Source of the DNA: Rhizobium grahamii CCGE 502
GTDB taxonomy: Bacteria > Pseudomonadota > Alphaproteobacteria > Rhizobiales > Rhizobiaceae
NCBI RefSeq assembly: GCF_000298315.2
Contig: NZ_AEYE02000013.1
Coordinates: 303,164-367,163 of the forward strand
Direction: 5' to 3'
Length of the DNA stretch: 64,000 nt
The position numbers and the translations under genes are program-made. Below, one piece after another: positions 19,423-28,730 of this stretch; position 1 is the stretch's first letter, and each line of letters begins with the position of its first letter. The notes under the pieces were generated by a model, which worked only from the letters and a program-made list of their open reading frames with translations, had not been told where the DNA came from and did no database searches.

Positions 19423-19704
19423 TCACACGTAGCGGAAGACGCCGATGGCGTAGACTACGGAAAGGGCAAGAGCCCACCACAGGTTGGGTCCGATAAGCCC
19501 CAGCCATGCGAGATGAATGTATGCTGCGCCAAGCAGCGATACGAAGAGCCGGTCTCCGCGCGTGGTTTCGAACCTGAGGATTCCGACGCGCGGCGAACCG
19601 CCCGGCGCGAAATACTCCCAGATGCTCATGCCAACAAGCAGCGCGAGGATCGTCAGGAAAAACAATGCGGTCGGCAGCGTCCACGCCATCCAGGAAAAGT
19701 TCAT
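19423..19704 (-). CDS. glpU: Small membrane protein of the glycerol importer operon (DUF2160-like)
   Basis: This 93-residue protein has three predicted helices (about 5-27, 48-66, 70-90) and a conserved-looking loop SPRVGILRFETTRGDRLF between the first and second. It sits between the permease glpQ and the binding protein glpV, the position of glpU in rhizobial glycerol operons. Its job is unknown, perhaps as an accessory membrane subunit. AAGGGAGAACCACTC precedes the ATG. Confidence 0.85.
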   Translation of the reverse strand: MNFSWMAWTLPTALFFLTILALLVGMSIWEYFAPGGSPRVGILRFETTRGDRLFVSLLGAAYIHLAWLGLIGPNLWWALALSVVYAIGVFRYV

Positions 19705-19720
19705 GAGTGGTTCTCCCTTG

Positions 19721-20548
19721 TCAGACGCGGCCGAGCGCGAAGCCCTTGGCGATGTAGTTGCGGACGAAGTAGATGACGAGCGCGCCGGGAACGATGGTCA
19801 GCACGCCGGCTGCCGCCAGCACACCCCAGTCCATGCCAGCGGCTGACACGGTACGCGTCATGATTGCCGAGATCGGCTTGGCCGCGGTTGTCGTCAGGGT
19901 GCGCGCCAGCAGCAATTCCACCCACGAGAACATGAAGCAGAAGAAGGCGGCGACACCGATGCCCGATGCGATCAGCGGCATGAAGATCTTCACGAAGAAG
20001 CGCGGGAAGGAATAGCCGTCGATGTAGGCGGTCTCGTCGATTTCCTTCGGCACGCCGGACATGAAGCCTTCCAAGATCCAGACGGCCAGCGGCACGTTGA
20101 ACAAGCAGTGCGCAAGTGCGACAGCTATATGCGTATCGATCAGTCCGAAGGCTGAGTAGAGTTGGAAGAACGGGAGCGCGAAGACCGCCGGCGGTGCCAT
20201 CCGGTTCGTCAGCAGCCAGAAGAACAGATGCTTGTCGCCGAGGAACCGGTAGCGAGAGAAGGCGTAGGCCGCCGGCAGCGCTGCCAGCACCGAGATCACC
20301 GTGTTCATCACCACGTAGATGATCGAGTTGATGTAGCCGTTGTACCAGGACGGATCGGTGAAGATCACCATATAGTTCCCGAGCGTCGGGTTCTTCGGCC
20401 AGAGCGAGAAGGCGCCGGTGATCTCGGCATTCTCCTTGAAGCTCATGTTGACGAGCCAATAGATCGGCAGCAGCAGGAAGATGATGTAGATCGTCGAAAC
20501 GACCCAGGAGAAGTTGCCCGCAGGCTTGTATTTCATTGTCTGAGCCAT
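19721..20548 (-). CDS. glpQ: Glycerol ABC transporter permease
   Basis: This 275-residue permease is of the MalG class with six predicted helices. The EAA loop that contacts the ATPase is visible as GFMSGVPKEIDETAYIDG near residue 170. ATG 20548 is chosen because AAGGAGAGGACC lies directly upstream; a longer frame upstream overlaps glpP and is not supported. It lies 14 bases after glpP. Confidence 0.93.
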   Translation of the reverse strand: MAQTMKYKPAGNFSWVVSTIYIIFLLLPIYWLVNMSFKENAEITGAFSLWPKNPTLGNYMVIFTDPSWYNGYINSIIYVVMNTVISVLAALPAAYAFSRYRFLGDKHLFFWLLTNRMAPPAVFALPFFQLYSAFGLIDTHIAVALAHCLFNVPLAVWILEGFMSGVPKEIDETAYIDGYSFPRFFVKIFMPLIASGIGVAAFFCFMFSWVELLLARTLTTTAAKPISAIMTRTVSAAGMDWGVLAAAGVLTIVPGALVIYFVRNYIAKGFALGRV

Positions 20549-20562
20549 GGTCCTCTCCTTTC

Positions 20563-21429
<867 letters not shown>

Positions 21430-21432
21430 GGC

Positions 21433-22503
21433 TCAGCCCTCCCTGCCGACGCGCCAGGAATTGGCGTAAATATTGATTGCAGCCGGATCGAAGCTCACCC
21501 GCGCATCCGCGGGGATTTCCGAGTCTTCCGTTACGACAATGGCGATCGGTTGCCCCGCAAAGGTCGCGCGCACGATCTTCTGTCGGCCGATATCCTCAAC
21601 CCTGTTGACGGTGACTGGCATTCCTTCGCGGCCGATATTGATGAACTCCGGACGGATTCCGAGTTCCGTCTTCGCACCGGCGGCTGTTTGCGGCGCATAG
21701 TCTAGCGACAGCGTTTCATTGCCGATGCGAACCGCATTGCCCTGCAGCTGTGCGGGCAGCACATTCATGCCCGGCGAGCCGATGAAATAGCCAACGAAGG
21801 TGTGGCTGGGACGCTCGAAAAGCTCCGCCGGCGTCCCGATCTGGACGATTTCACCCTCGTACATGACGACGACCTTGTCGGCGAAAGTCAGCGCCTCGGT
21901 CTGATCGTGCGTCACATAGACCATCGTGAAGCCGAATTGCTTGTGCAGCCGCTTCAGCTGCGAGCGCAGCACCCATTTCATATGCGGGTCGATGACCGTC
22001 AGAGGCTCGTCGAACAGGATCGCGTTGACATCGTTGCGCACGAGTCCACGGCCGAGCGAGATCTTTTGCTTCTGGTCGGCGGTCAATCCCTGCGCCTTGC
22101 GCTTGGCCATCCCTCCGAGATCGATCATCTCGAGGATCTCCCGGACGCGGCGGTCCACTTCCGGCTCGGCGACGCCGCGGTTGCGCAGCGGAAAGGCCAG
22201 ATTGTCGTAGACGGTCATCGTGTCGTAAATGACAGGGAACTGGAACACCTGTGCGATATTGCGCGCCTGTGTCGAGAGGTTCGTCACATCGTTTCCGTCG
22301 AACAGGATGCGGCCATGCGATGGCTGCAGCAGGCCGGAAATGATGTTGAGCAGCGTCGTCTTTCCGCAACCGGACGGTCCGAGGAGCGCGTAGGCGCCCC
22401 CATCCCTCCATTCATGATCGACTTCGCGCAATGCGTAATCTTTGTCCGACGTCGGGTTCGGTCCATAGGCGTGACGGATGTGGTCGAGCGTGATGCGTGC
22501 CAT
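21433..22503 (-). CDS. glpT: Glycerol ABC transporter ATPase with degenerate signature motif
   Basis: This 356-residue ATPase is of the MalK/UgpC class with a C-terminal regulatory OB-like domain. Walker A is at 42-49 (GPSGCGKT) and Walker B ends in LFDEP near 167. The ABC signature, normally LSGGQ, reads LTADQ at 140-144. The other ATPase of this importer, GlpS, keeps LSGGQ. The transporter is therefore expected to have one consensus and one degenerate ATP site. A GGGAGAAGGAC ribosome-binding site precedes the ATG; it lies 11 bases after glpS. Confidence 0.93.
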   Translation of the reverse strand: MARITLDHIRHAYGPNPTSDKDYALREVDHEWRDGGAYALLGPSGCGKTTLLNIISGLLQPSHGRILFDGNDVTNLSTQARNIAQVFQFPVIYDTMTVYDNLAFPLRNRGVAEPEVDRRVREILEMIDLGGMAKRKAQGLTADQKQKISLGRGLVRNDVNAILFDEPLTVIDPHMKWVLRSQLKRLHKQFGFTMVYVTHDQTEALTFADKVVVMYEGEIVQIGTPAELFERPSHTFVGYFIGSPGMNVLPAQLQGNAVRIGNETLSLDYAPQTAAGAKTELGIRPEFINIGREGMPVTVNRVEDIGRQKIVRATFAGQPIAIVVTEDSEIPADARVSFDPAAINIYANSWRVGREG

Positions 22504-22514
22504 GTCCTTCTCCC

Positions 22515-23591
22515 TTACGCCTGAACGCCGGTTACAATGGCATGGCCATCGGTGCCAAAGGCCATGACGTGACGTGTGTCCAGATAGATGTCGACCTCGG
22601 TGTCCGGATCGATGTTGTGGATGCCGTGGGCGAGCATGACCCAGCGGATGCCATCGAAATCCAGATGCACGAAGCTCTCGGAACCAGTGATCTCCGAAAC
22701 TTGCGTGCGAGCCTGCAACCTTGCCGCGGCTGACGTCTGCGGTGAAAGACCGAGGTGGTGCGGGTGGAAAGCAATGGTGACGGATCCGTTTGCCATTCCG
22801 GCCAGATGCGCAGGCACGGGCAGGATATCGACCTCCTTGCGCCGAAACACACTGCCAGCCTTGACGACATCGATGAAATTGAGCGGCGGATCGGCGAATG
22901 TTTTCGCGGTCACGAGATCGCGCGGGTTTCGATAGACGGAGATCGTCGGCCCGAACTGTGTCACACGTCCTTCAGAAAGCGTCGCCGTGTTACCGCCGAG
23001 CAGAAGCGCCTCGGAGGGCTCGGTCGTCGCGTAGACGAAGATGGCGCCGGATTGCGCAAAGATGCGCGGCAACTCGGCCCGCAGTTCCTCGCGCAGCTTG
23101 TAGTCGAGGTTTGCAAGCGGCTCGTCCATCAGAACCAGGCTGGCGTTCTTGACGAGAGCACGGGCAAGCGCCGTGCGCTGCTGCTGGCCGCCCGAAAGAT
23201 TGAGCGGCGTTCGATCCAGATAGGGGCTGAGGCGAAGCAACTCGGCCGCCTTTCGCACCTCGCGATCGATCGTCGCTGCATCTTTGCCGGCGATGCGCAT
23301 CGGCGAGGCGATGTTCTCGTAGACCGTCAGAGCCGGATAATTGATAAACTGCTGGTAGACCATCGCGACGTTGCGCTTCTGCACCGGCATGCCGGTCACA
23401 TCCACACCGTCGAAGTGGACTGAACCGCTCGTCGGTCGATCGAGCCCGGCCATCAGTCGCATCAGCGACGTCTTGCCGGACAGCGTCGGTCCCAGCAGCA
23501 CATTCAACGTGCCTTTTTCAAACGCAAGATCGGTCGCGTGGACATGATATTCGCCACCCACCATCTTCGCGGCGTTCCGCAACTCAAGCAT
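22515..23591 (-). CDS. glpS: Glycerol ABC transporter ATPase
   Basis: This 358-residue ATPase is of the MalK/UgpC class. Walker A is at 34-42 (GPTLSGKTS), the signature LSGGQQQR at 132-139, and Walker B LVLMDEPLANLD near 153-164. A C-terminal regulatory domain follows from about 235. It forms a heterodimer with GlpT under the GlpP/GlpQ channel. It is 41 bases downstream of glpD. A GGAACCGG-like ribosome-binding site precedes the ATG. Confidence 0.93.
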   Translation of the reverse strand: MLELRNAAKMVGGEYHVHATDLAFEKGTLNVLLGPTLSGKTSLMRLMAGLDRPTSGSVHFDGVDVTGMPVQKRNVAMVYQQFINYPALTVYENIASPMRIAGKDAATIDREVRKAAELLRLSPYLDRTPLNLSGGQQQRTALARALVKNASLVLMDEPLANLDYKLREELRAELPRIFAQSGAIFVYATTEPSEALLLGGNTATLSEGRVTQFGPTISVYRNPRDLVTAKTFADPPLNFIDVVKAGSVFRRKEVDILPVPAHLAGMANGSVTIAFHPHHLGLSPQTSAAARLQARTQVSEITGSESFVHLDFDGIRWVMLAHGIHNIDPDTEVDIYLDTRHVMAFGTDGHAIVTGVQA

Positions 23592-23632
23592 TCCGGTTCC
23601 CGTGCCTCCTCAACAGCGGGGACATTACCGCT

Positions 23633-25150
23633 TCAACCAGCCATCTGTGCCGGTCGTGCGGCCATGTACTCCTCCAAAAGCACAGCCTGGTCCTTGGTTA
23701 GACGCAGGCCGTCCTTCGTTCTCCGCCAGAGCACATCGTCTGCGCTTCTGGCCCATTCGTGATCAATGAGATAGCGAACCTCCGCCTCGTAGAGATCGCC
23801 ACCAAAACAGTGCCCGAGACCCTCGGTGCTGGCCGCTTGCCCAAGCAGGACCGACGCCTTCGTACCGTAGCGGCGCACCAGTCGGCGCGCGTGGCGGTCG
23901 GCCAGGAAGCCATAACGGCCCTTCAGCTTCGTCACTTCCGCCTCATAGCCGGTTGCGGGAAAATCGCCGCCGGGCAGATGGCTCTTCGCTGTCCATGGCG
24001 CGCCTTTCGAACCGATCGCCGACGCGATCTTTTCCAAGGCATGCTCGGAAAGGCGCCGGTAAGTGGTGAGCTTGCCGCCAAAGACGTTGAGCAGCGGGGC
24101 GCTTTCACCCTCGTCTTCGACTTTCAGAACGTAGTCGCGGGTTGCCTCTTGCGCCTTCGAGGCGCCGTCATCGAATAGCGGGCGCACCGCCGAATAGGTC
24201 CAGACGATGTCGTCCGGCCGCACCGGTTCTTTGAAATATTCGCTTGCCGCGTTGCAGAGATAGGTCGTCTCTTCCTCGGATATTTTCACATCCTTCGGAT
24301 CGGCCGAGTAGTCGCGGTCGGTGGTGCCGATCAGCGTGAAGTCCTGCTCGTAGGGGATCGCAAAGATGATGCGGTTATCCGGATTCTGGAAGAAATAGGC
24401 CCGCGGATCGTCGAACTTCTTCTTCACGATGATATGGCTGCCCTGTACGAGCCGCACATGGTGCGCCTCGTTCTGCCCGAAGGCCGCACGAATGACGTGA
24501 TCGACCCAGGGCCCGGCGGCATTCACCAGCATCCGCGCCTGAAAGCTGTTCGCCTGCCCGCTCACGGTGTCTGTCGTCTCGATGGACCATAAGCCGTTCT
24601 CGCGCCGCGCGGAAACGACTTTCGTCCGAGGCATGATCAGCGCACCGCGGTCCGCGGCGTCCCGCGCATTGAGAACGACCATGCGCGCATCATCAACCCA
24701 GCCATCCGAATACTCGAAGGCCTTGGTGAAAAGCGCCTTCAGCGGCTTTCCCGCTGGATCCCGTCGCATGTCGAGGACCGCCGTGGGCGGGAGCAGCTTG
24801 CGACCGCCGAGATGGTCATAGAGAAACAGTCCAAGCCGGATGAGCCATGCCGGGCGGATACCGCCCTTATGATAGGGCAGCACGAAGCGCATCGGCCAGA
24901 TGATGTGCGGCGCCATCGCCCAGAGCACTTCGCGCTCCATCAGCGATTCGCGCACCAGACGAAACTCGTAATGCTCGAGATATCGCAAGCCGCCATGAAT
25001 GAGCTTGGTCGCGCCGGAGGACGTGCCCGAGGCGAAATCGTTCATCTCGGCAAGCGCGACCGAATAGCCGCGCCCGACCGCGTCTCGCGCGATTCCGCAG
25101 CCATTGATGCCACCACCGATAATGAAAAGATCGTGAATCTGACGGCTCAC
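23633..25150 (-). CDS. glpD: Aerobic glycerol-3-phosphate dehydrogenase
   Basis: This 505-residue FAD enzyme at the inner membrane oxidises glycerol 3-phosphate to dihydroxyacetone phosphate and passes electrons to quinone. The FAD-binding motif IIGGGINGCGIARDA is at about 9-23, and FASGTSSGATKLIHGGLRY follows as in the family. GTG 25150 is chosen over an upstream ATG at 25180 because GGAGGGGGAAC lies directly before it and the protein then begins MSRQIHDLFI, as expected. It is the first gene of the operon. The promoter carries a phased operator array (25202-25259). Confidence 0.95.
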   Translation of the reverse strand: MSRQIHDLFIIGGGINGCGIARDAVGRGYSVALAEMNDFASGTSSGATKLIHGGLRYLEHYEFRLVRESLMEREVLWAMAPHIIWPMRFVLPYHKGGIRPAWLIRLGLFLYDHLGGRKLLPPTAVLDMRRDPAGKPLKALFTKAFEYSDGWVDDARMVVLNARDAADRGALIMPRTKVVSARRENGLWSIETTDTVSGQANSFQARMLVNAAGPWVDHVIRAAFGQNEAHHVRLVQGSHIIVKKKFDDPRAYFFQNPDNRIIFAIPYEQDFTLIGTTDRDYSADPKDVKISEEETTYLCNAASEYFKEPVRPDDIVWTYSAVRPLFDDGASKAQEATRDYVLKVEDEGESAPLLNVFGGKLTTYRRLSEHALEKIASAIGSKGAPWTAKSHLPGGDFPATGYEAEVTKLKGRYGFLADRHARRLVRRYGTKASVLLGQAASTEGLGHCFGGDLYEAEVRYLIDHEWARSADDVLWRRTKDGLRLTKDQAVLLEEYMAARPAQMAG

Positions 25151-25201
25151 GTTCCCCCTCCGAGCCAGAATATGCCGCAACGCAACATGCTTGCGCAGTT
25201 G

Positions 25202-25259
25202 CGAAAGTAAATGCAGTTAAAACGAAGATTATCCGAATGTCAAACGAATGTTATCCGAA
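25202..25259 (-). promoter_or_regulatory. glp operon promoter with 11-bp phased operator repeats
   Basis: On the minus strand TTGACA (25243-25238), a 17-base spacer and TTAACT (25220-25215) form a sigma70-like promoter for glpD. Overlaid on it, CGAA (TTCG on the transcribed-direction strand) occurs at 25202, 25223, 25234, 25245 and 25256. The last four are at exact 11-base spacing and the first is 21 bases away. Phased TTCG repeats are typical of DeoR-family operators, the family of GlpR, so glycerol 3-phosphate-responsive repression is likely (inference). Confidence 0.72.
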
Positions 25260-25345
25260 TTTCGGAAACCCACAGATTTTCCGTGAACGTAAACGTAATA
25301 CTCGGAATGAACAGCGGGTGATAGGTGCACATTCCGGCCTGCAAA

Positions 25346-26164
25346 TCAGGGGTTTTCAGGCGTTTTGAAATAGCCTCGCGGGGCAGTCCCCAGCATGCGC
25401 CTGAACATCGTAATGAAGGCGGCAACGCTCTCGTAGCCAAGATCGAGTGCGACGGCGGTGACCGCCTCCCCGGCTGCGAGGCGTGGTAATGCGGTAAATA
25501 CGGCCGCCTGCTGCCGCCACGTCGAAAGACTAATTCCCGTTTCCTTCCGAAAGAATCGCGTAAACGCGCGTCGGCTCATGGCAAGGCGCTCGGCCCAGTC
25601 GTCGATCACCAGCCGCGCACTCGGATTCTCCATAAAGCCACGGCAAAGCGCCGCCAGACGCGTATCGGACGGAAATGGCAGTCCCAGCGGGCGATCGGGT
25701 AGTCGCAGGACCTCCTCGAGCAAGAGCGCCATGACAAGATCGTGCCGACCGCTCCCGGCGTCTGCCGGCGCGACGGCCTCTATGATCAAAGCTCGAGCAA
25801 GATCTGTGAGAGCGACGACGCGGATGGCCGTTGGAGGATCCGCCAAGGCACTCGGCGCGACATAGGCCGAGAGCATGGCGACGTCACCCAGCATATCGAC
25901 GGTATGGACGAGCCCTGCCGGAATCCATAGCGCATGCTCTGGCGGCACCATCCACCGTCCTTGTACGGATGACACCATCAGGACACCCGCGCTGGCATAG
26001 ACAAACTGTGCGCGGCTATGGCTGTGAGCCTTCACATGATAGCCGGCCGGATATTCAGAGGGGATCGCGTAGACCGGCTCCGAGGCAGCCTCAATAGCAG
26101 CAAGACGCTCCACGTGGAGCCTGGCCAACTCGCTTAGCGCCAGCCGCTGTCCAGATTTTGTCAT
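25346..26164 (-). CDS. AraC family regulator with N-terminal cupin domain
   Basis: This 272-residue regulator has a cupin-like sensor at about 35-110 (YHVKAHSHSRAQFVYASAGVL) and an AraC HTH pair at the C-terminus (MSRRAFTRFFRKETGIS, then VTAVALDLGYESVAAFITMFRRMLG). ATG 26164 is used; an upstream ATG at 26200 is also open. It is divergent from the Fsr-type exporter gene with under 100 bases between them and probably regulates it. Confidence 0.9.
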   Translation of the reverse strand: MTKSGQRLALSELARLHVERLAAIEAASEPVYAIPSEYPAGYHVKAHSHSRAQFVYASAGVLMVSSVQGRWMVPPEHALWIPAGLVHTVDMLGDVAMLSAYVAPSALADPPTAIRVVALTDLARALIIEAVAPADAGSGRHDLVMALLLEEVLRLPDRPLGLPFPSDTRLAALCRGFMENPSARLVIDDWAERLAMSRRAFTRFFRKETGISLSTWRQQAAVFTALPRLAAGEAVTAVALDLGYESVAAFITMFRRMLGTAPRGYFKTPENP

Positions 26165-26258
26165 TTTTGGCCCACTCGCGAAATAACAAGACCAAAACAC
26201 GAAAGCGGGACATCCACAAGTCGTCTATCTCCGGATCGTCAAAGGACGGAGTAGAATC

Positions 26259-27485
26259 GTGACAGACAGCGCAATTAGGGCAGAGCGGCACTCTGCGGAA
26301 CAGACGGTTTTCGGCATCATAATGGCGGTGAGCTTCTGCCATCTCCTCAATGATACCATGCAGTCGCTGATCCCTGCCCTCTATCCGATGATCAAGGATG
26401 GCTACGGCCTCGACTTCACGCAGATCGGCTTCCTTGGCCTCGTGTTCCAGGTCACCGCCTCGCTGCTGCAGCCGCTGATCGGTATCTACACCGACAAGCG
26501 CCCCTTGCCTTACTCATTGGCTGTCGGCATGGGCTTCACGCTGATCGGCCTGGTGCTGCTCGCCTATGCGCACGCTTATTGGGTTCTGCTCGTCGGTGCG
26601 GGTGTCGTCGGCCTCGGTTCGGCGGTGTTCCATCCCGAATCCTCCCGCGTCGCTCGGCTGGCATCGGGCGGCCGGCATGGCCTTGCCCAGTCGCTGTTCC
26701 AGGTTGGCGGCAATTTCGGCACTGCGATCGGGCCGCTTCTCGCGGCGTTCATCGTGTTGCCGCGCGGCCAGCATAGCGTTGCATGGTTCTCGCTCATCGC
26801 CTTGACAGGCATTATCATCCTGTGGCGCGTCGGCGCCTGGTATGCCGACCACCGCAGGAGCAATGCCGGCCGCAAGGCAGCGGTACCTGCTTTACACCTC
26901 CCGCGCGCGAAGGTCATCACGGCGATCGGCATCCTCGCGCTGCTGGTGTTTTCGAAATACGTCTACATGACGAGCCTGTCGAGCTACTACACCTTCTACA
27001 TGATCGAGCGCTTCGGCGTCTCCGTGCAGCACGCGCAGATTCTGCTGTTCGTGTTTCTCGGCGCGGTCGCTATCGGCACCGTTGCTGGGGGTCCCATCGT
27101 TGACTGGTTCGGCACCAAGTTTGTGATCTGGTTCTCGATCCTCGGCGCGCTGCCCTTTACACTTGCCCTGCCCTATGCCGACTACAACTGGACGGTCTTC
27201 CTGACCTTCCTGATCGGCGTCATCCTGGCCTCCGCCTTCTCGGCCATTGTTGTCTTTGCGCAGGAGTTGGTGCCCGGTCGCGTTGGCATGATCGCCGGTC
27301 TGTTCTTCGGCTTTGCCTTCGGGATCGGGGGCATCGGCGCCGCGGGCCTCGGTATGGTGGCCGACCACATGGGCATCGAGTTCGTCTACAAGATCTGCTC
27401 ATATCTGCCGCTGCTTGGCCTGCTGACCATCTTCCTACCCGATATCGGCAAGGGCCGCCGCCACGCCGCGAAAACGGCCAAGTAA
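26259..27485 (+). CDS. Fsr-type MFS exporter (fosmidomycin resistance family)
   Basis: This 408-residue membrane protein has 12 predicted helices. The N-terminal helix with FCHLLNDTMQSLIPALYPMI is characteristic of the fosmidomycin-resistance subfamily, and VFHPESSRVARLASGGRHGLAQSLFQVGGN is a second family hallmark. GTG start at 26259 behind GGACGGAG. The physiological substrate is unknown. It is followed by a strong terminator and controlled presumably by the divergent AraC gene. Confidence 0.9.
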   Translation: MTDSAIRAERHSAEQTVFGIIMAVSFCHLLNDTMQSLIPALYPMIKDGYGLDFTQIGFLGLVFQVTASLLQPLIGIYTDKRPLPYSLAVGMGFTLIGLVLLAYAHAYWVLLVGAGVVGLGSAVFHPESSRVARLASGGRHGLAQSLFQVGGNFGTAIGPLLAAFIVLPRGQHSVAWFSLIALTGIIILWRVGAWYADHRRSNAGRKAAVPALHLPRAKVITAIGILALLVFSKYVYMTSLSSYYTFYMIERFGVSVQHAQILLFVFLGAVAIGTVAGGPIVDWFGTKFVIWFSILGALPFTLALPYADYNWTVFLTFLIGVILASAFSAIVVFAQELVPGRVGMIAGLFFGFAFGIGGIGAAGLGMVADHMGIEFVYKICSYLPLLGLLTIFLPDIGKGRRHAAKTAK

Positions 27486-27512
27486 GCGAGCTCACGCAGC
27501 GCACAAATGACC

Positions 27513-27546
27513 AGGGCCGAGATGACGATCTCGGCCCTTATTTTTT
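27513..27546 (+). terminator. Rho-independent terminator after the Fsr-type exporter
   Basis: AGGGCCGAGA (27513-27522) pairs with TCTCGGCCCT (27529-27538) around a 6-base loop, followed by TATTTTTT. It lies 27 bases after the exporter stop codon. Confidence 0.9.
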
Positions 27547-27567
27547 GCGCTGTTAAGTCACCCGCAC

Positions 27568-28335
27568 CTAGATAGCGGTGAACCCATTATCGACGAAGAG
27601 GTGCGCGCCGTTCACGAACATCGACTCGTCACTGGCGAGGTAGAGCGCGGCGCGCGCCACGTCCTCTGGCTCGCCGATCCGACCCTGCTGAGCGGCGATG
27701 GCAGCGTCCGAGACATCGACGCCAAGCTTCTGCAATTCGCTCACCTCGCGCAATCCGTGCGGTGTGCGGATGAACCCGGGGCAGACGGCATTGCAGCGAA
27801 TGTTCCGGTCCCTGAACTCCACCCCGATCGCGCGCGCGAACATATGCACCGCTCCCTTCGTTGTGTCGTAAAGCACTTCCATCGGCGTCGCAGCCACGGC
27901 CGAGATCGATGATGTGCAGACGATGGAGCCGCCGCCCGCGGCGATCATCCCCGGCAGAACGGCCCGCGTCATCAGAAACATCGAACGCACATTGACCGCA
28001 TGGAGCCACTCCCACTCGTCGAGCGTCGTTTCCAGAAACGGCTTGATGACAATCGTGCCGGCATGATTGAAGAGCACGGTGACCGCGCCGAACTTTTCCT
28101 CCACGTCCTTCACCGCCTGGATCACGGCAGCCTCTTCGGACACATCGGCTACCCAATACTCCGCCACATGACCAACTGCGCGGATTTCCTCCGCTGTTTG
28201 CCGTGCCGCGGCTTCATTTCGGTCGATGATCGCCACTTTGGCGCCCTCGGCAGCGAAGAGCCGCGATGCCGCCCCGCCCATGCCCGTTGCGCCACCTGAA
28301 ATGATTGCGACTTTCCCCTTTAGCCGATCGACCAT
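27568..28335 (-). CDS. SDR family NAD(P)-dependent oxidoreductase
   Basis: This 255-residue classical short-chain dehydrogenase has a cofactor motif SGGATGMGGAAS (about 14-25), NHAG at about 90, and catalytic YxxxK as YDTTK preceded by the Ser in CTSSIS. The C-terminus ends in the usual substrate-binding tail. It sits alone between a terminator and a 395-base gap, so substrate context is absent. AAGGGATAGGTC precedes the ATG. Confidence 0.9.
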   Translation of the reverse strand: MVDRLKGKVAIISGGATGMGGAASRLFAAEGAKVAIIDRNEAAARQTAEEIRAVGHVAEYWVADVSEEAAVIQAVKDVEEKFGAVTVLFNHAGTIVIKPFLETTLDEWEWLHAVNVRSMFLMTRAVLPGMIAAGGGSIVCTSSISAVAATPMEVLYDTTKGAVHMFARAIGVEFRDRNIRCNAVCPGFIRTPHGLREVSELQKLGVDVSDAAIAAQQGRIGEPEDVARAALYLASDESMFVNGAHLFVDNGFTAI

Positions 28336-28730
28336 GACCTATCCCTTGTTCCCTTTGTTCCGCCGTCACTCGCTCGCCGTCGAGGAGCGCGCCCGTATGC
28401 AGTGTTGAAGAGAGTCCGGCCGGATGTCCACACACAGGTCTCTGTCGGTAACCTTACCAAATAACCAACAGAACAGCTTTCGGTTGTCTCATCGCGCAAC
28501 ACCGGGCATTTGTATTTCCAGCGGCTCACCATCAGCCGCGGTCCGGAAGGGGTCCGGATCGGTAGAGCCCGCCCCCGAGGGGCCTGGGGCGGGCTTCTCA
28601 AACACAACAAAGACTTAGGCGTCGAGTGCATCTCGCGTGCCTGCCTGCGGCGCGCTGATTTGATTGCCCGGACGCGTCACGCAACGCGTTCATAGCCGGC
28701 ACACGCTAAGGCTGATGTCTTCCTATAACG
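28336..28730. other. 395-base gap with inverted repeats
   Basis: I find no gene here. It contains a 12-base inverted repeat GGTAA-CC-TTACC (28447-28458) about 112 bases upstream of the SDR start, which could be an operator for that gene. It also contains a long GC hairpin at 28566-28595 (see the terminator entry). Confidence 0.5.
28566..28595. terminator. Strong hairpin without U-tract, possible terminator
   Basis: AGCCCGCCCC (28566-28575) pairs perfectly with GGGGCGGGCT (28586-28595) around a 10-base loop. Neither side has a run of T, so rho-independent termination is doubtful. Its place about 135 bases after the glycerate kinase stop fits the 3' end of that operon. Confidence 0.35.
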
